DNA from: Kappaphycus alvarezii
Lineage: Eukaryota; Rhodophyta; Florideophyceae; Gigartinales; Solieriaceae
Length of the DNA stretch: 64,000 nucleotides
Assembly: GCA_002205965.3 (NCBI GenBank)
Contig: NADL03000464.1
Location: 1,674,001 to 1,738,000 of the forward strand
Reading direction: 5' to 3'
This document shows, in pieces, positions 1 through 10,790 of this stretch; position 1 is the first letter of the stretch, and every line of letters starts with the position of its first letter. The notes under the pieces were generated by a model. The model made no database searches. It was given only the letters and a program-made list of their open reading frames with translations, and was not told where the DNA came from. The translations under genes were made by a program, and so were the position numbers.

Positions 1-504
1 GATCGTAATTTTATCAGGATTGTACGCATCAATAAACGATCTCTCTCCCAGTCTCTCATATTCTTCTGCTATGAGTTTGCTGTCGTGATATTTGTATTTA
101 ATTGCCGCCGTCCTGGCTTTTTCAGTCCAGTATTTCAATGGCACGACCACGTTCAGTCCTGAGCAACCTACTGTCCAGTGTTCAATAATATCCCGCCAGT
201 TATTAACTCTCGGTATGAATTTTCATTTAGATGAAAGCTCTTCGTCATTTCCTGATAATAGTACAGAATCAGATCCCTCCCTGCTTTTTTTCATCATCCC
301 CCAGTCCTCCCCACTGTTGCTGAGCCCCGCCTGCCCCTTCCACTGTCGCTGAGCCCACCCCTCCCCCCTCACTGTTGCTGAGCCCCCCTCCCCCCCAACT
401 TTTTTTGCGCACACCCCCACTATTCCTGCGTCTCCCCTTCCTATCATACTGTCCATTGTCACCATCAGCGTCTTTAAAATTGTTTGTTTCCAAAGTTCGG
501 ACAA
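1..504 (-). pseudogene. Transposon-associated protein fragment, truncated by window edge
   Basis: The minus strand is open from position 222 to the window edge (74 codons, no start codon) and reads as coherent protein. It has a regular pattern of tryptophans and charged residues: NNWRDIIEHW, then VPLKYWTE, then KLIAEEYERLG and a final SFIDAYNP. I associate this W-PLxxW-IAxEYxxLG pattern with DNA-binding-like domains of transposon-related proteins in algae and oomycetes, from memory and without a named family. Upstream in the same frame, after one TGA at 223-225, a further 93 codons run back to 504. They include a glycine- and tryptophan-rich stretch made by a short tandem repeat. The internal stop suggests a decayed copy. 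The protein continues beyond the window, so its C-terminus and function cannot be judged. Confidence 0.4.
296..395. repeat. Three-copy GC-rich minisatellite
   Basis: About three imperfect copies of a roughly 30-bp unit built around CACTGTTGCTGAGCCCC, separated by C-rich spacers. The unit lies inside the degenerate frame on the minus strand and gives it a Gly/Ser/Trp-rich segment. Confidence 0.6.
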
Positions 505-1300
505 GAAATCTGTCTGTGCTCATATGTGCGTGATAATCCTTTCTTCGAAATCTACTATGTCCTTTTGCCCCTTCTGTGTTGAAGTTTTAGTTCAGAAATC
601 AAGTCCTCAAGGTCACCCAGACTCTATGCTTGATTTTACCTCAAATCATTCCCACGATTGAAGAGGTAATGAGTATAACTTTCTCATATTTCCACGTCTC
701 TTCCAGCAGATAGCGGATTGTATTGTTCACGTCATCCCCGCTCCCCCCCCCCCCATTTTACTACATGAAGAAGCGGCCACCGTTTGGCTCCCGTAAGAAC
801 CGATGTTTGCGCCCCCGTCGAAAAAATGCATGTAAACTTACCTAATGGTTCCCCGCTGCGTTTCTGGGACTAATGTTGCACCTTTCAACCCAATCGTTAA
901 TCCTTTTCACGAAATTCTGCTGATTCATTCGTGTTCCAACATTGATCTGACAAACGACATCATCTGCATGCGGAAACAGGGGGTCACCACTCTCAAGCGG
1001 TCGAGACATTATAGATTGGTAGTTTTCAATCCAACCACGAACATGAGTGAATGCACATACAACAAATCATTCTTTTTTCATATATCCGTACTTTTGCCAT
1101 CAGCATTGCGTTCAAACTTTCTCCCTTTCAATGTAACTTCAATAAATGGCACCCTTTGCTCGTTCACCGTGTCCAATCGGATGTCATCCCAGCTCAATTT
1201 CACTAGTTCGTCTATTCGCAACCACAACGCAAAACACAAAGACGCAGCTCCATTACATACGTAGACTGCAATGACTGGTTCCCACGCGGATTGAATATCT
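505..1300. other. Intergenic; nothing recognised
   Basis: This stretch has no recognisable gene. It holds a 12-base C run at 743-754 and an open frame of 139 codons on the plus strand (845-1264). That frame has no motif, signal peptide or family resemblance that I can see and is probably fortuitous. Confidence 0.4.
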
Positions 1301-2146
1301 CTACAAGCGTTCCATGTATCTGTACTTGAAAGGAAGGGCCTCTTGTATCCTACTGTTTTTTTGCCTCTTGTAGTGGTTCATGGCGCCCTCAATATCGACT
1401 GAGTTCACGGATTTCCTCTGTCTTCCCACCTGGAAAAGTTTTCCATTTCCCATCCCTTCTGAATTTCCTCTTGTACACGCTCGAAGAGCAGATCTGATAT
1501 TGACCACCTCGCCAGGGTCACATCCTGTCTCCATAACTTTGTAGTAGAAAAACTCCAATATCTTCCAACAATTAATGCGCTTGGTTCTCCCGTCCTTCAG
1601 GATCGACAGAAATTCCCCATCCTGCAATTCACTGTCCATGCAGAACGATCGAAATTGTTCCCATTTCCTTTTATACACTGCATCACTGCTCTCCCTCACG
1701 AACCCGAGGCTAGTACTCACGGCTTGAGCTTTCCTACATTCGGCACTGATACTTACGCCGTTTAGACATGAAGAATCGTGCGCGGAACGGTAGCCAGGAC
1801 GTGGTGGAGGTTGATTTGCAGAGGCAGCTTTTGATACAGGTGTGCAGGTGTGGCCTGCACTGGTGAGGTTGATGTTCAGAAAGTTTTGGTGGCGGTGGCG
1901 GTGCGGGTGTGGTTGAGGAAGTTTTGGCGTCGGTGGCGGTAGGTTTCCGTTTTTGGGAGTCTTACCGCCGGGCTTCAGTGCGGCGGGTGTGATTCTGGGA
2001 GTGTTGGGTGGCAGTGACAGTGCGGGTGTCGGTGTCCGGTGTGGCGTCGGAGTGTGGGCGCCGGTCGTGGGTGTCCGGTGAGGTATCAGTGATGGTCCCA
2101 GCGTAGGAATGTGGGCGTCAGTTGCGGCATCGGTTGTTGGCATCAT
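1301..2146 (-). pseudogene. Tyrosine-recombinase-like N-terminal fragment (Crypton/DIRS-like?)
   Basis: The reading frame of 281 codons has two parts. The first 100 or so codons are Pro/Thr/His-rich and are produced by the GT-rich minisatellite, so they are probably not original coding sequence. The last 140 codons read as a helical domain: AVYKRKWEQFRSFCMD, then a segment ending ILEFFYYKVMETG, then NIRSALRACTRG, and finally NSVDIEGAMNHYKRQK. This is the layout of the SAM-like core-binding domain of tyrosine recombinases, including the 'DP-V-x-Y-x-K-G' type linker. No catalytic domain (R..HxxR..Y) follows before the stop near 1301, so only the DNA-binding half remains. The assignment rests on pattern only and is tentative. 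Confidence 0.35.
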
Positions 2147-2400
2147 TGTCGGATTGGGGGCGTCGGTTGTGGGCGTCGATTGTCGGAGACGGGTGGGGGA
2201 GGTATCTGGTGTTGGGAACGCGGGTATGGGCGTAGGTGCCGGATCTGGTGCTGTGATTGCGGGTATGGGTGTCAGTACCGGAGCCGGTGTTTTGGATGTT
2301 GTGTTGAGAATGCAGGCGTGGGGTGGGGTTGCAGTTGGCAGGGGTTTCGAGATGGTGGTGCGGGGTGGGTGGTGCGGGGTGGCGGTGCGGAGTGGGGATC
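1870..2400. repeat. GT/GGTGTCGG-rich degenerate minisatellite
   Basis: A strongly strand-asymmetric tract, G- and T-rich on the plus strand, made of irregular repeats of words such as GGTGTCGGT, GTGGGCGTC and GGGTATGGGTG. It is open in several frames on both strands, which explains the overlapping low-complexity frames here. It joins the recombinase-like fragment to the 5'-truncated retrotransposon that begins near 2,400. Confidence 0.6.
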
Positions 2401-2404
2401 AGCA

Positions 2405-4351
2405 CAGCACCTTCAACCGCTCCATGTGGGAATCGCAACCCGTTCTGGAACTGACACAGTCGTGCAGGGCGTCCGAAGGGTTGTTCAGAAATTTGGGACG
2501 AGTTCTGATTACGGGATGCTCACAGTAGACCTCAAGAACGCATTTAATTTGTGCAGTCGACCCGATTTTCTCGAAGCTGTCAGGACGTCCTTCCCAGAAC
2601 TGTTGCCGTGGGTCTCGTATTGCTATGCAACTGCGCGGCGTACTTGTGGATTGGTCGCCATATTCTCCGAAGCGTGCGCGGAACACAACAGGGGATAATC
2701 TTGGCGGGCTCTTTTTTCGACTTAGTTCTGCACCCCTCATACTCAAAATCCAGGAGCTCTTGGGCTCTAGCTCTGGGAAGACGAGACCATGGGCCAACTG
2801 TTGCCCCAACTATGGTATCACGATGACGGGTACATTATCGAGCATCACGAACAACTTCTCCGAGCCGTCGACATCCTTTCTTCGCTGGACACCACTAGAA
2901 GGGGTCTGCGCTGGACGCCACTATAAGGGGTCTGCACTCTCTTTGTCAAAATGCAAGGTTTGGTGGCCGACGGCCCCTCCAGTCCGTGCTGCGCCTCTAC
3001 CCGAATGTCCTCAAACAAGAGTATAGTGAGGGCGCACTCGTCCCTCAACGCTCCAATTGGCACAGAAACCTTCACCAAGAGAACTTTCTCCACGCACGTG
3101 AAGTCCCTCGAACCGTTCCTTGAGGCCATCATTGACCTCGAGGACACGCAAATGGCGTTCCAGCTGCTCCGAAATTGCTTCGGAGTCTGCAAACTCGGCT
3201 ACTTACTGCGCGTAGTCCCGACGTCGTCCACCGCCGAGGGCGCTCCCATGTTTGACGATATATGATGGAGCGCTGCGTCCGCACACTGGCAAGGGGGGTC
3301 TTGGATTCAGAGGTCTTCCGTGAACTTCAACTCCCAGTGAAACCACTGGATGCGAAGCGGCCCTCGCTTGGGATCGGATTCACTTCCGCCAAAAACATCG
3401 CTGCGGCCGCCTTCCTCGCCTCCAGCGCGGCCGCCAACAGGTGCAAAGTTGTTCTGCCCGCTCCTATCAAGAGCCTCGCCACCTACAACGACGCTTTGGA
3501 CGCCCACCGGAATTGGTCACTTTCCTGTCTGCTGTCAAGAATTCTACCATTTAGTGCCTTTTGCTCACGCAACACACCATCGCAAAAGAAAAACTAACAG
3601 ACGCAATCCATGCAGCTGTGCAAGAACGCATTTCCCCCGGTGATCAAAGAAGGCAGGCATTCCGCCCCTCCATGGCCCTCCCGGGCGCCAAGGAACGGGT
3701 GTACTGCGCCCCGTGCCCCGGCCTCAAGACGAGTATTGGCCCCCGCGAATTCCGGAGTGGTTCCAATACTTCTGGCAAGTCCCGCTGTTCCCTTCGGACG
3801 TGCCGTGCCCAAGACATAACTGCCCCGAAGCCCTCGACTCCTTCAGGGATCACGTCCTTCACTGCAGACATGGTGGGCACAGGAATCGACGCCATGACTA
3901 TCAAGTGGCCCTCTTCGCGCAAGACTTGCAGAAAGCAGCCCGTCACCCCGCCGTCGAACCGCGGGACGGGGTCCATCGCACAAGACCAGACATCCGGGCG
4001 ATGGGAAGCAGTGGAGGTACGGACTTCTTTGACGTGACCTTCGTCAACCCGCTGGCGCCCTCCCACAGGAGGGCCCTAACCTTTAATCCCCTCACCTCGC
4101 TCAATGCCGCCGCCTCCGCGAAGCATAGGAGATATAATTCTTTCATTCCAACCTCCGTGAGAAGTAGGCTCGTGCCTATTCCTACATCTACTCTCGGAGG
4201 GTGGCACCCGGACGCTTATAGGGTGCTAACCGACGTCGCGCGGAACGTGGCCGTTAGGGCTATGGAGGCATATGGTAAGGTCCGTGCGGTACTTAGAGGC
4301 ACGCTGCGCGGCCGAAATGTCCAACGCAGCCTGCCTGCTGGGGGGCCTTGA
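2405..4351 (+). pseudogene. Non-LTR retrotransposon, RT plus restriction-like endonuclease (family 1)
   Basis: A 5'-truncated, frameshifted copy of a LINE with a C-terminal restriction-like endonuclease. The reverse transcriptase starts near 2,440 and shows TVDLKNAFN (catalytic Asp block), then RGTQQG in another frame, then YHDDG near 2,820 (the YxDD site with one substitution). The C-terminal RT region near 3,350-3,430 shows SLGIGFTSAKN. The endonuclease follows at 3,760-4,060. It has a CCHC cluster (CPRHNC..DHVLHC), an RHD motif (RRHDYQ), and RPD with an aspartate 13 residues later in FFDVTF. These match the R2/CRE-type endonuclease signature. A conserved C-terminal tail ends near 4,345. 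At least four frame changes make it non-functional. Copies of the same tail lie near 29.6, 38.2 and 62.5 kb. Confidence 0.8.
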
Positions 4352-4553
4352 GCCAGCTTTTTAGGGTAATTTACCGTAAGAGGTATTACTGGGCACCCTG
4401 TAAGATACTCCGGGCCACAACCGACCATATCTTTCAAATATTAAATCACCCTACATTTACTCCCTATTATTTATGATCACAAGGTATCGAGAAACTAAAG
4501 AGACACGTGTCTGGATAGCTACTGTACTGTACATTTAGGAATTCGGAGGCAAG

Positions 4554-5225
4554 ATGTGGACAGTGATGCTACTCGTCACCTGCGGAGTTTGCGTGTTTGA
4601 CGACACTGCACCGCTGCGGTGCGCAGATTGCAACAGCCCCATGGATTCCCTAGGATACCATGCGACAGATCTTTGCAACAAAGGTCTAGGGTGGACCAAC
4701 CAGCACACAGCAGTGGTGAAAGTACTCGGGCGAGAGGTGTTTAAGGCAGCAAGAGTTGGCGTCCAATACGAGGTTAAGTACCTATTCCCTGGACTCTATG
4801 CGCGACCTGCAGATATTCTGGAGCGTACGTGGTCTGACGCAACGAGCACCCCGCCCCCTCTCCCAGTGGCCTACGACAACTCCGTATCCTCGCCATTCCA
4901 GGGGGGCTATATGTCAATGGGAGCACGGGAAGCGCGAGCCGTTGCCATTGCAGCAGAAAAGCGGAAGAAGAGGGACCTAGCCACGAAAGTGGCTGCCATT
5001 CCTGGCGAGGTCCTGCCGGGATGATCGAAGCTAGCATAGAATTTTGTGCGCTAGCTTTTGACCGCCAGGATCACCCTCGGAGACATCATCCAAGATCGCA
5101 GAGAATACGCGGCAGCTGTCGCGTCTCGCAGCGGATGCTCTACCGGAGGAGTAAAGACTCGCTTGTATAAGAAGCTTAGCTACGTCATTTGGTCCAGATG
5201 TCTGACGTCTGTAGTATGTCGTGCC
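4554..5225 (+). pseudogene. Non-LTR retrotransposon endonuclease tail (family 2)
   Basis: An open frame of 156 codons (4554-5024) reads as another restriction-like endonuclease domain, different from the one just upstream. A zinc-binding segment CADC..DSLGYHATDLC is followed by TNQHTAVVKVLGREV. The catalytic RPADIL comes next, with a later acidic position in VAYDNSVSSPF, and then the basic AAEKRKKRD typical of this C-terminus. After a stop the homology appears to continue to about 5,225 in another frame, with TRLYKKLSYVIW, as in the last helix of such elements. There is no reverse transcriptase upstream in this orientation apart from the family 1 copy, so this is a severely 5'-truncated insertion. 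I am confident of the class but not of the clade. Confidence 0.65.
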
Positions 5226-6382
5226 GAGCTACACGTAGGCTTCAGTCACCCGATTCAAAATTAGATTTGTGGTGACTTCGTAGTGTCGCACAAGCATATA
5301 ACAGTGGTAAAATTGGTCAAAATTGGGAGGCGAGATACAGTACTATTCTTGTGGCTCAAGTTGTACGAGGTCTGCGATTTGGACTGTTGAATTTGTCGAA
5401 GATATCGATAGATATCGATGGCAACTTGTCGTAGGTCAGTGCTTTCGGCTTCACAAGGAGGAGAGTATGTCTGATTCGTTCAGCCCCCTGTAGCACAGAG
5501 ATATCGCCCTTGGCTCGGTTGTGATAGGGTGCGGAAGTGGGGCTGCTGCTAATAACTCACTACTCGCAAACACGAACGTCATCGAGCGAAATGAGTGAGG
5601 AAAGAACGGAGCAACACTGCGCTTGCGGAATGAGGCATCCACGCGAAGCGATAGATTAGTATGAGCGCGGTCAGCACGAGCCGTCTTCTCAGTGGTAGTC
5701 CATTTTGGGCAATGGCCGACGAGGACAAGATAGCACTGCAAAGCGTCGCCTGAAGCTAGATGCGGTATATTGTCGAATTCCACTGCTGTAGCCAAAGAGA
5801 AACGTTCCGATAGGCGGTGGCTTTTGCCTCCGAGGAAGCCGGTAGGAATCTATACTATTTCGAGGCCATCCTCGCCGTGATCTGTGTTGGCAAGTAGTCC
5901 TTGATCCTGCTCATGTGAAGGTTTAAGCTGAAGGCAGGGTCAGAGTCACGGATGACCTTGTGGGTGTTCCTTACCTAACATGTGCTTTCCCCAATGATTC
6001 CATGATCAGCGAACCACATACCAGCTTCAAATTCCAACATCACGTAGAGGTGCTCGGGCCCATTGGCGAGAATAACCAGCGACAGCACAATCTCACTCAT
6101 CTCAATTTGGTTAGGACTTCATTTAAACATCGAAGTTAGTCACAAAAAGTGGCTGAACTTTCCGGAATATTGGACACTGTACAATGAACTTGAACTCTCT
6201 GGCAGCTCCACACAGGTATCAATTCTGCTATGCATTCACAACAGAGGCAGAACCACCTTCGTAGGTGTGGCCGTGGAACCGAGAGCTACTTGCGACACTC
6301 GCAGTCCCATGATTGCTGCTTCCAAGTGTGCTTGCTTTCACCTCACCTGCCTCCACTCCTCTGTTCAACCCCATCCCACCCA
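5226..6382. other. Intergenic; nothing recognised
   Basis: No convincing coding sequence on either strand. A short ATATCGAT repeat occurs near 5,401-5,420. Open frames here are short and lack recognisable motifs. Confidence 0.4.
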
Positions 6383-7954
6383 TTATAACAGCTGATCTCT
6401 ACTCGCGCTCGGCTCCTCTGGCACTACCCGTTCTTTCTTCCGTCCAAACAAAAACACAACTAAAACGGTCGCAAACAACACTCCTAACCCGCCTGCAACC
6501 CCTGCTACAACTAAACCCGTTTTTGGCACCGACTCACTGCTTCCTGCACCGCCTCATTCTCCGCTTCCTGTACTGCGTCTTCCACTCCGTCGTCATTCAA
6601 AGTAGCACTCCTCCACCAACCGCTACCCCAACAACACTCCCATTCGTTACCTCTCTCACCCACTCAAAGTATCTTCCAACCCTTGTATAAATTCCTGGTA
6701 GTCCTTCTCTTGCACACCCAATGCCCCCACTCACCACCCCCACCTGTACGTAACCAGACTCTGGGTCCCGAACCACAACCGGCCCTCCACTATCTCCGTA
6801 GCAAGTATCCCCCCCACAGTCTCCATCCAGGAACCCGACACACAAATGACCTTTTCCTGTCAATGACCTTGCGAATTCCGACGCACCCCATCGGACGAAC
6901 GCCTTGACGCACTCTCGAAACCCAACAACCGGCATATCGACCTGCAACAGCTGTCTCACAGGTCCTCCCACCCATCCCTCTGCAATCTGTCCATATCCAC
7001 TCGCCCTAACGAACCGCCCATCGTCTGGGCCTTCGATCCTCGTATTCAGTGATACTGCATTACCAGCAACAATTCGCTCCGATACTCGCACCACAGCAAT
7101 GTCGTGCTCCTCCAATAATCCATCTGTTGATAGTGTGTATTCAGGATGTGCGATAAACTCCGCTACCTGATACAAAGTGCCACTCTCTGTAGTATCTCCA
7201 TTAACATGAGCCCGCCCGCCCACTCGCACCTGACAATGCGCCGCCGTCAAAATCCAGTAGTCGCCAATCACCGTGCCAGAACAAGCTCCAGCTGATGATC
7301 GGATGGATGCCATATACCCTCGTATGGTGGGATCTGTGACTGATGTACCCGCCACGACATGGAATTCGGGTGTGTTAAAGGATTGCATAGGCTGAGGCTG
7401 CACACGTAGAGAACTGCCCGTTGAAGGAGGTTGAGCTTCTGAAGAAGGGGCAGACGTTCAGGACAAGGGGACGGTTGGGATTGAAAAATGTACATCACAT
7501 CGAGGACGCAGTCTTGTTTTGGGAGGAGGTGCGGGTGACAAATGTAAGTCAGAGTCAATAGGAAGTTCGATATTTTCAGTTTGGAAAGAAAAGAAGCCGT
7601 AGACAAAGTGGTAGGTGGTCGCAGAGGCATTTAGCGTAGAGTATTGAGGAAGGTAAGGAGGAGGCCCGGAAAAGTTAGAGGATGACCAGGTGTTGTAAGA
7701 GAGGCTGGAATAATTAGAAAGTCGACGGCGACATCAGAGGATGAAGGGGAGGATAGACCAAAGGAGACGAAGCAAGGGCATCTTTGGGTTTTGGGATCGG
7801 GAAGGATTTGATTGGTGCCAGAGGGTATGCAGTCGGGAATAACATCGAAAAGGATTCGGTTTTCGATTGAGAGTTTGTGGGGGGGATGAGAATGATTTTG
7901 AAGTGAGTAGCTCAGTTGAAAATAAAATGGGAGAAGAAGATAGATTACGAGCAT
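6383..7954 (-). CDS. Trypsin-like serine protease (S1), possibly secreted and membrane-anchored; frame-broken
   Basis: The protease domain is one clean frame, 7403-6597. It has VVAGT, then LTAAHC with the catalytic His, HDIAVVRV with the catalytic Asp and CYGDSGGPV with the catalytic Ser. The residue six before that Ser is Asp, which in family S1 predicts cleavage after Arg or Lys. GIYTRVGRYFEW closes the fold. In the same frame, one TGA (7458-7460) precedes a Ser/Pro-rich stretch. Further up, in a shifted frame, ATG at 7954 starts MLVIYLLLPFYFQLSYS, a good signal peptide. Downstream, in shifted frames, a Glu-rich stalk leads to TGLVVAGVAGGLGVLFATVL and VVFLFGRKK, a membrane span with a basic stop-transfer, ending at TAA 6383-6385. 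I infer one type I membrane protease broken by a few indels. A pseudogene, or a separate intact core gene, is also possible. Confidence 0.7.
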
Positions 7955-8934
7955 GGTGATGGAGAAATGGCCTCCCGCTAGGTGCGGGGCCTTGGGAAGG
8001 TGACACAGCAATACGAGGAGGGGTGGGAAAGAATTCGGGAGGAAGGGGAAGGGTTGAGAAAAGTGGAGGGGTAAGAGTAAGGAGGGAACCTCGAGGCATA
8101 GTTGTCTGCAGCGGATGTCGGATACGAGGGCGGTTGTTTGGGGCAAGGATTTGTGCGAGCTGATTGTGGTATAGTAAGCCAGTGATGACAGTGGGAATAT
8201 AAGCACAACCGTAGTCGGGCCCGTGCTGGAGTTTCTGTTTTTTGGCTTGAGGTTTGAAATGAGCCCGTGGTGGGTCTTTGGGTAGCGGGCGATTGAATTA
8301 CATAGGGGCGTTTGAGTAAAAGACATGGAGGTTAGAGGTGTGCTAGGGTTGAGGCAAATTGCCTGGGATAGAGCTGTCTTTTTGAGCGCACGGCAAGGCC
8401 GAAATGCTAAACGATGTAAGTGACAGGGACTCTTCAGGTGGTTGAGAGGTGATGTAGCGCAAATGAAAGCGGAGTTGCTGATGTTCAGATTCAGAAAGGG
8501 AGAGTGGTTTGAGAAATACATGCAGATTGTAATTATGTGGCCACATGTACCCTTCCCCTTGTATCCCCTCTGTTCTTTTTGATGACTAGGGCTTTTGGTA
8601 TCAATATTGCGATGAACAATTCGCTGAAGAAGGTGTCGGATGCCATACATATCTGAATCCCTATGCAGGAGTGAAATGAATTTTGCAAGACTTATGTCGA
8701 AACAGCTGGACGTCAAAATAATGGGTTTGCCAGTAATTGTCCATGCTGGAGGCTAGATCCAACGACTTTCCCGAAAGAGGGTCGGCATCATCTACAAAGC
8801 AAGGAGCCATTAGCTTTCAAGTTAGTTTCACGTGAAGACATCGAGAAAAACGAAGGAGCAACATGTAACGAACTCCCTCATCCCAATGGAGTTGTTCCCT
8901 GAAACAGCGGTCTGCGTGCTCGTACGAAAGGGGG
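7955..8934. other. Upstream of protease; nothing recognised
   Basis: A pyrimidine-rich (minus strand) region. It is open for long stretches on the minus strand but has no recognisable domain, so I do not extend the protease gene into it. No tRNA or repeat was seen. Confidence 0.35.
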
Positions 8935-9215
8935 AATTTTTGGGGAATTTTACTGGTCGGTTGTATCCATGCCGCTTGGAGTAAGAATGATTTACTGTAC
9001 TGTACTGTACAGTACTGTACAAATCTGAATGGTACTGTACGCAGCGTCGCCCAGCTTCACCTGGCCCGGAATAAGGATAAATTGTGGTTTTTGGGGAAGG
9101 CCAGAGAAATTCAACCTGGTACACGTGGCCGACGTGGACCACCCGGTTGGCTCTTAGCAGGCAATGTAGTCGGATCCTGCAGCGCACCCTTTCATACCGT
9201 ACTGATGCCATAAGG
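8935..9215. repeat. Dispersed repeat copy with GTAC palindrome cluster
   Basis: This is a composite of pieces found elsewhere in the window. Near 8,952 the string TGGTCGGTTGTATCCATGCC recurs with one change near 49,493. At 8,994-9,022 there is a GTACTGTAC palindromic run, with another GTACTGTAC near 9,032. From 9,125 to 9,215 the segment containing TGTAGTCGGATCCTGCAGCG and ACTGATGCCATAA recurs at 30,098-30,178. It carries no coding capacity that I trust. Confidence 0.6.
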
Positions 9216-9316
9216 TTCCCCCCCTCGTGCTTCAAGTGTAAGCTTACGCTATACGTAGTAGGATACCTCCTTTGTAGATACGAAAGGTCACGGCTCCGAT
9301 ATGGAGGCCGTAAGTT

Positions 9317-10418
9317 TCAGCGACCCAACATGTACAGACCCAATTCGTCCACAATGCCCTGGCAGCCGAAGACATCCGCACAGCCGACCGCTGCTTTGAT
9401 TTCGCTACTCAGCCTCCTGCCAGTTTCTAGTTCACGCACCGAACCCTTCCCTGCAAACATCCTACCTTTCCTCTCTGCTACCAATACCCGCGCGCTTACC
9501 TGCAGTATCCAAGTCGCGTCCCCTTCGAAGCCGCCAAGCTTTCGAAGGCTTGGCAAACTGCAACGGTTGCCGCGGGGCGTCCCTCGCAGGGACAAGATTC
9601 TGGGCGTGGACTGCATAATTGCTCGAGGCGCAATGAATATCCCCGGCCGAGCACCATTTTCAGTCCGAAGTTATGGAATTCGAACCCTTTAGCGCACCTT
9701 CCCCGGGACAGGTCTCTTTCTCGACTAGTTCCCCCTGCATGTGGTACGCAAATACTGCACCTGTATGGAATCGCTGACAGCAATCAAATCAGCTCCGTCA
9801 GCTCAACAGGCAATCCTTCGTTTTTGAGTCAAAAACGTCCGGTCCACCGTTACACACAAGGCCAGTTGGCTCTAAGTGTAACTGCTTGTGGTCCTAAACG
9901 AGGAGCAGGGGTCACTGAGGCGGCTGTTGTCATCCTTGAGCTGAATGCTGCACTCAAATTCAGCATTGCAATGTTCCCTGCTCTTCTTATACCCCCCCTG
10001 TCCATTCCACCTGCATCTCTCCAGCGGAAGACACAGGGAATCCCAACCTCCCACTCGCGATCCCGTGTTACCGCCACTTCCTCCCACAGCAGCCGACGAG
10101 TCATTCACCATAATTCCCCTCTTCAAAAATACCCTACCCTAGCCCTCGTCTGTCCGTCCATGCTTCCATGAGGAAGCTGCACCCCCTCACTCCCCGTACT
10201 CGTCGCCCCAACTCACAAATGCACAGCATGTCCTCTGGTGCATTCGCCCCCTCCAAGGTCCCTCTGTATCCTTGAACTTCCATACTTGCGCACGGAGCCT
10301 CCTTGTCGGGACTGTCGTCGCTGTACTTCGCCCCCCGCCCGTTGTCATCATCCCCAGTTTGGGCCATTTCTACATGCAGGGGCCTCAGCTCCCTGCCCTT
10401 TTCCGCTCCCTTCAGCAT
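9317..10418 (-). other. Possible unrecognised gene, broken frames
   Basis: Several minus-strand frames follow one another: 10418-10134 (94 codons from ATG), 10126-9872 and 9616-9317 (99 codons). Their composition is protein-like, and the last ends SEIKAAVGCADVFGCQGIVD. They match no family I know, and no splice pair joins them convincingly. A GTAC palindrome cluster lies 50-115 bp upstream of the 10,418 start, as it does for several real genes later in the window. That is the main reason for mentioning it. It could be an indel-broken gene, or chance. Confidence 0.2.
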
Positions 10419-10467
10419 CGCGATTTCTGAATAACCGAATATTTCTGAAGTATCGCGACCACCCCGC

Positions 10468-10533
10468 CGTATACATTACAGTATCATACAGTACGGTACA
10501 GTACAGTATAGTACCGTACTGTACAGTACTGTT
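10468..10533. repeat. GTAC palindrome cluster
   Basis: A run of overlapping ACAGTAC, GTACGGTAC and GTACTGTACAGTACTGT words in which almost every turn holds a GTAC core. The strands can fold or pair over most of the tract. Confidence 0.75.
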
Positions 10534-10790
10534 GATACAGTCATCTGGTTTCCACCAATGTGGTACCTCACACACAGGATGATCCTAATCTCTACAACAA
10601 CACAATGCAGGCACAAAACCGATGCCCGGGTTAGCTCCCTGTGCTCCTTTATTTCATCATGAGGTGCTGCTTAAGTAGACTTTGGATATGCTCATTTCAT
10701 GTAGCTTGTTTTGCTGAGCGCCCATTTGCAGAAGCTTGTAATTCAAAGTAATGTCCATCTGCTTACAGTCATTGGCTGTGGTAATGGGGT

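Noticed and set aside
2109-2698. Overlapping plus- and minus-strand frames of 100-195 codons as genes
   Set aside because: They are created by the GT-rich minisatellite, with only the end of the plus frame belonging to the retrotransposon.
5401-5420. ATATCGAT repeat as an origin or regulatory site
   Set aside because: Two short copies only; nothing around them supports a function.
7631-8716. A 361-codon minus-strand frame upstream of the protease as a gene of its own
   Set aside because: It is pyrimidine-rich with low-complexity Ser/Pro/Leu composition. Only the part after 7954 (signal peptide-like start) fits the protease.
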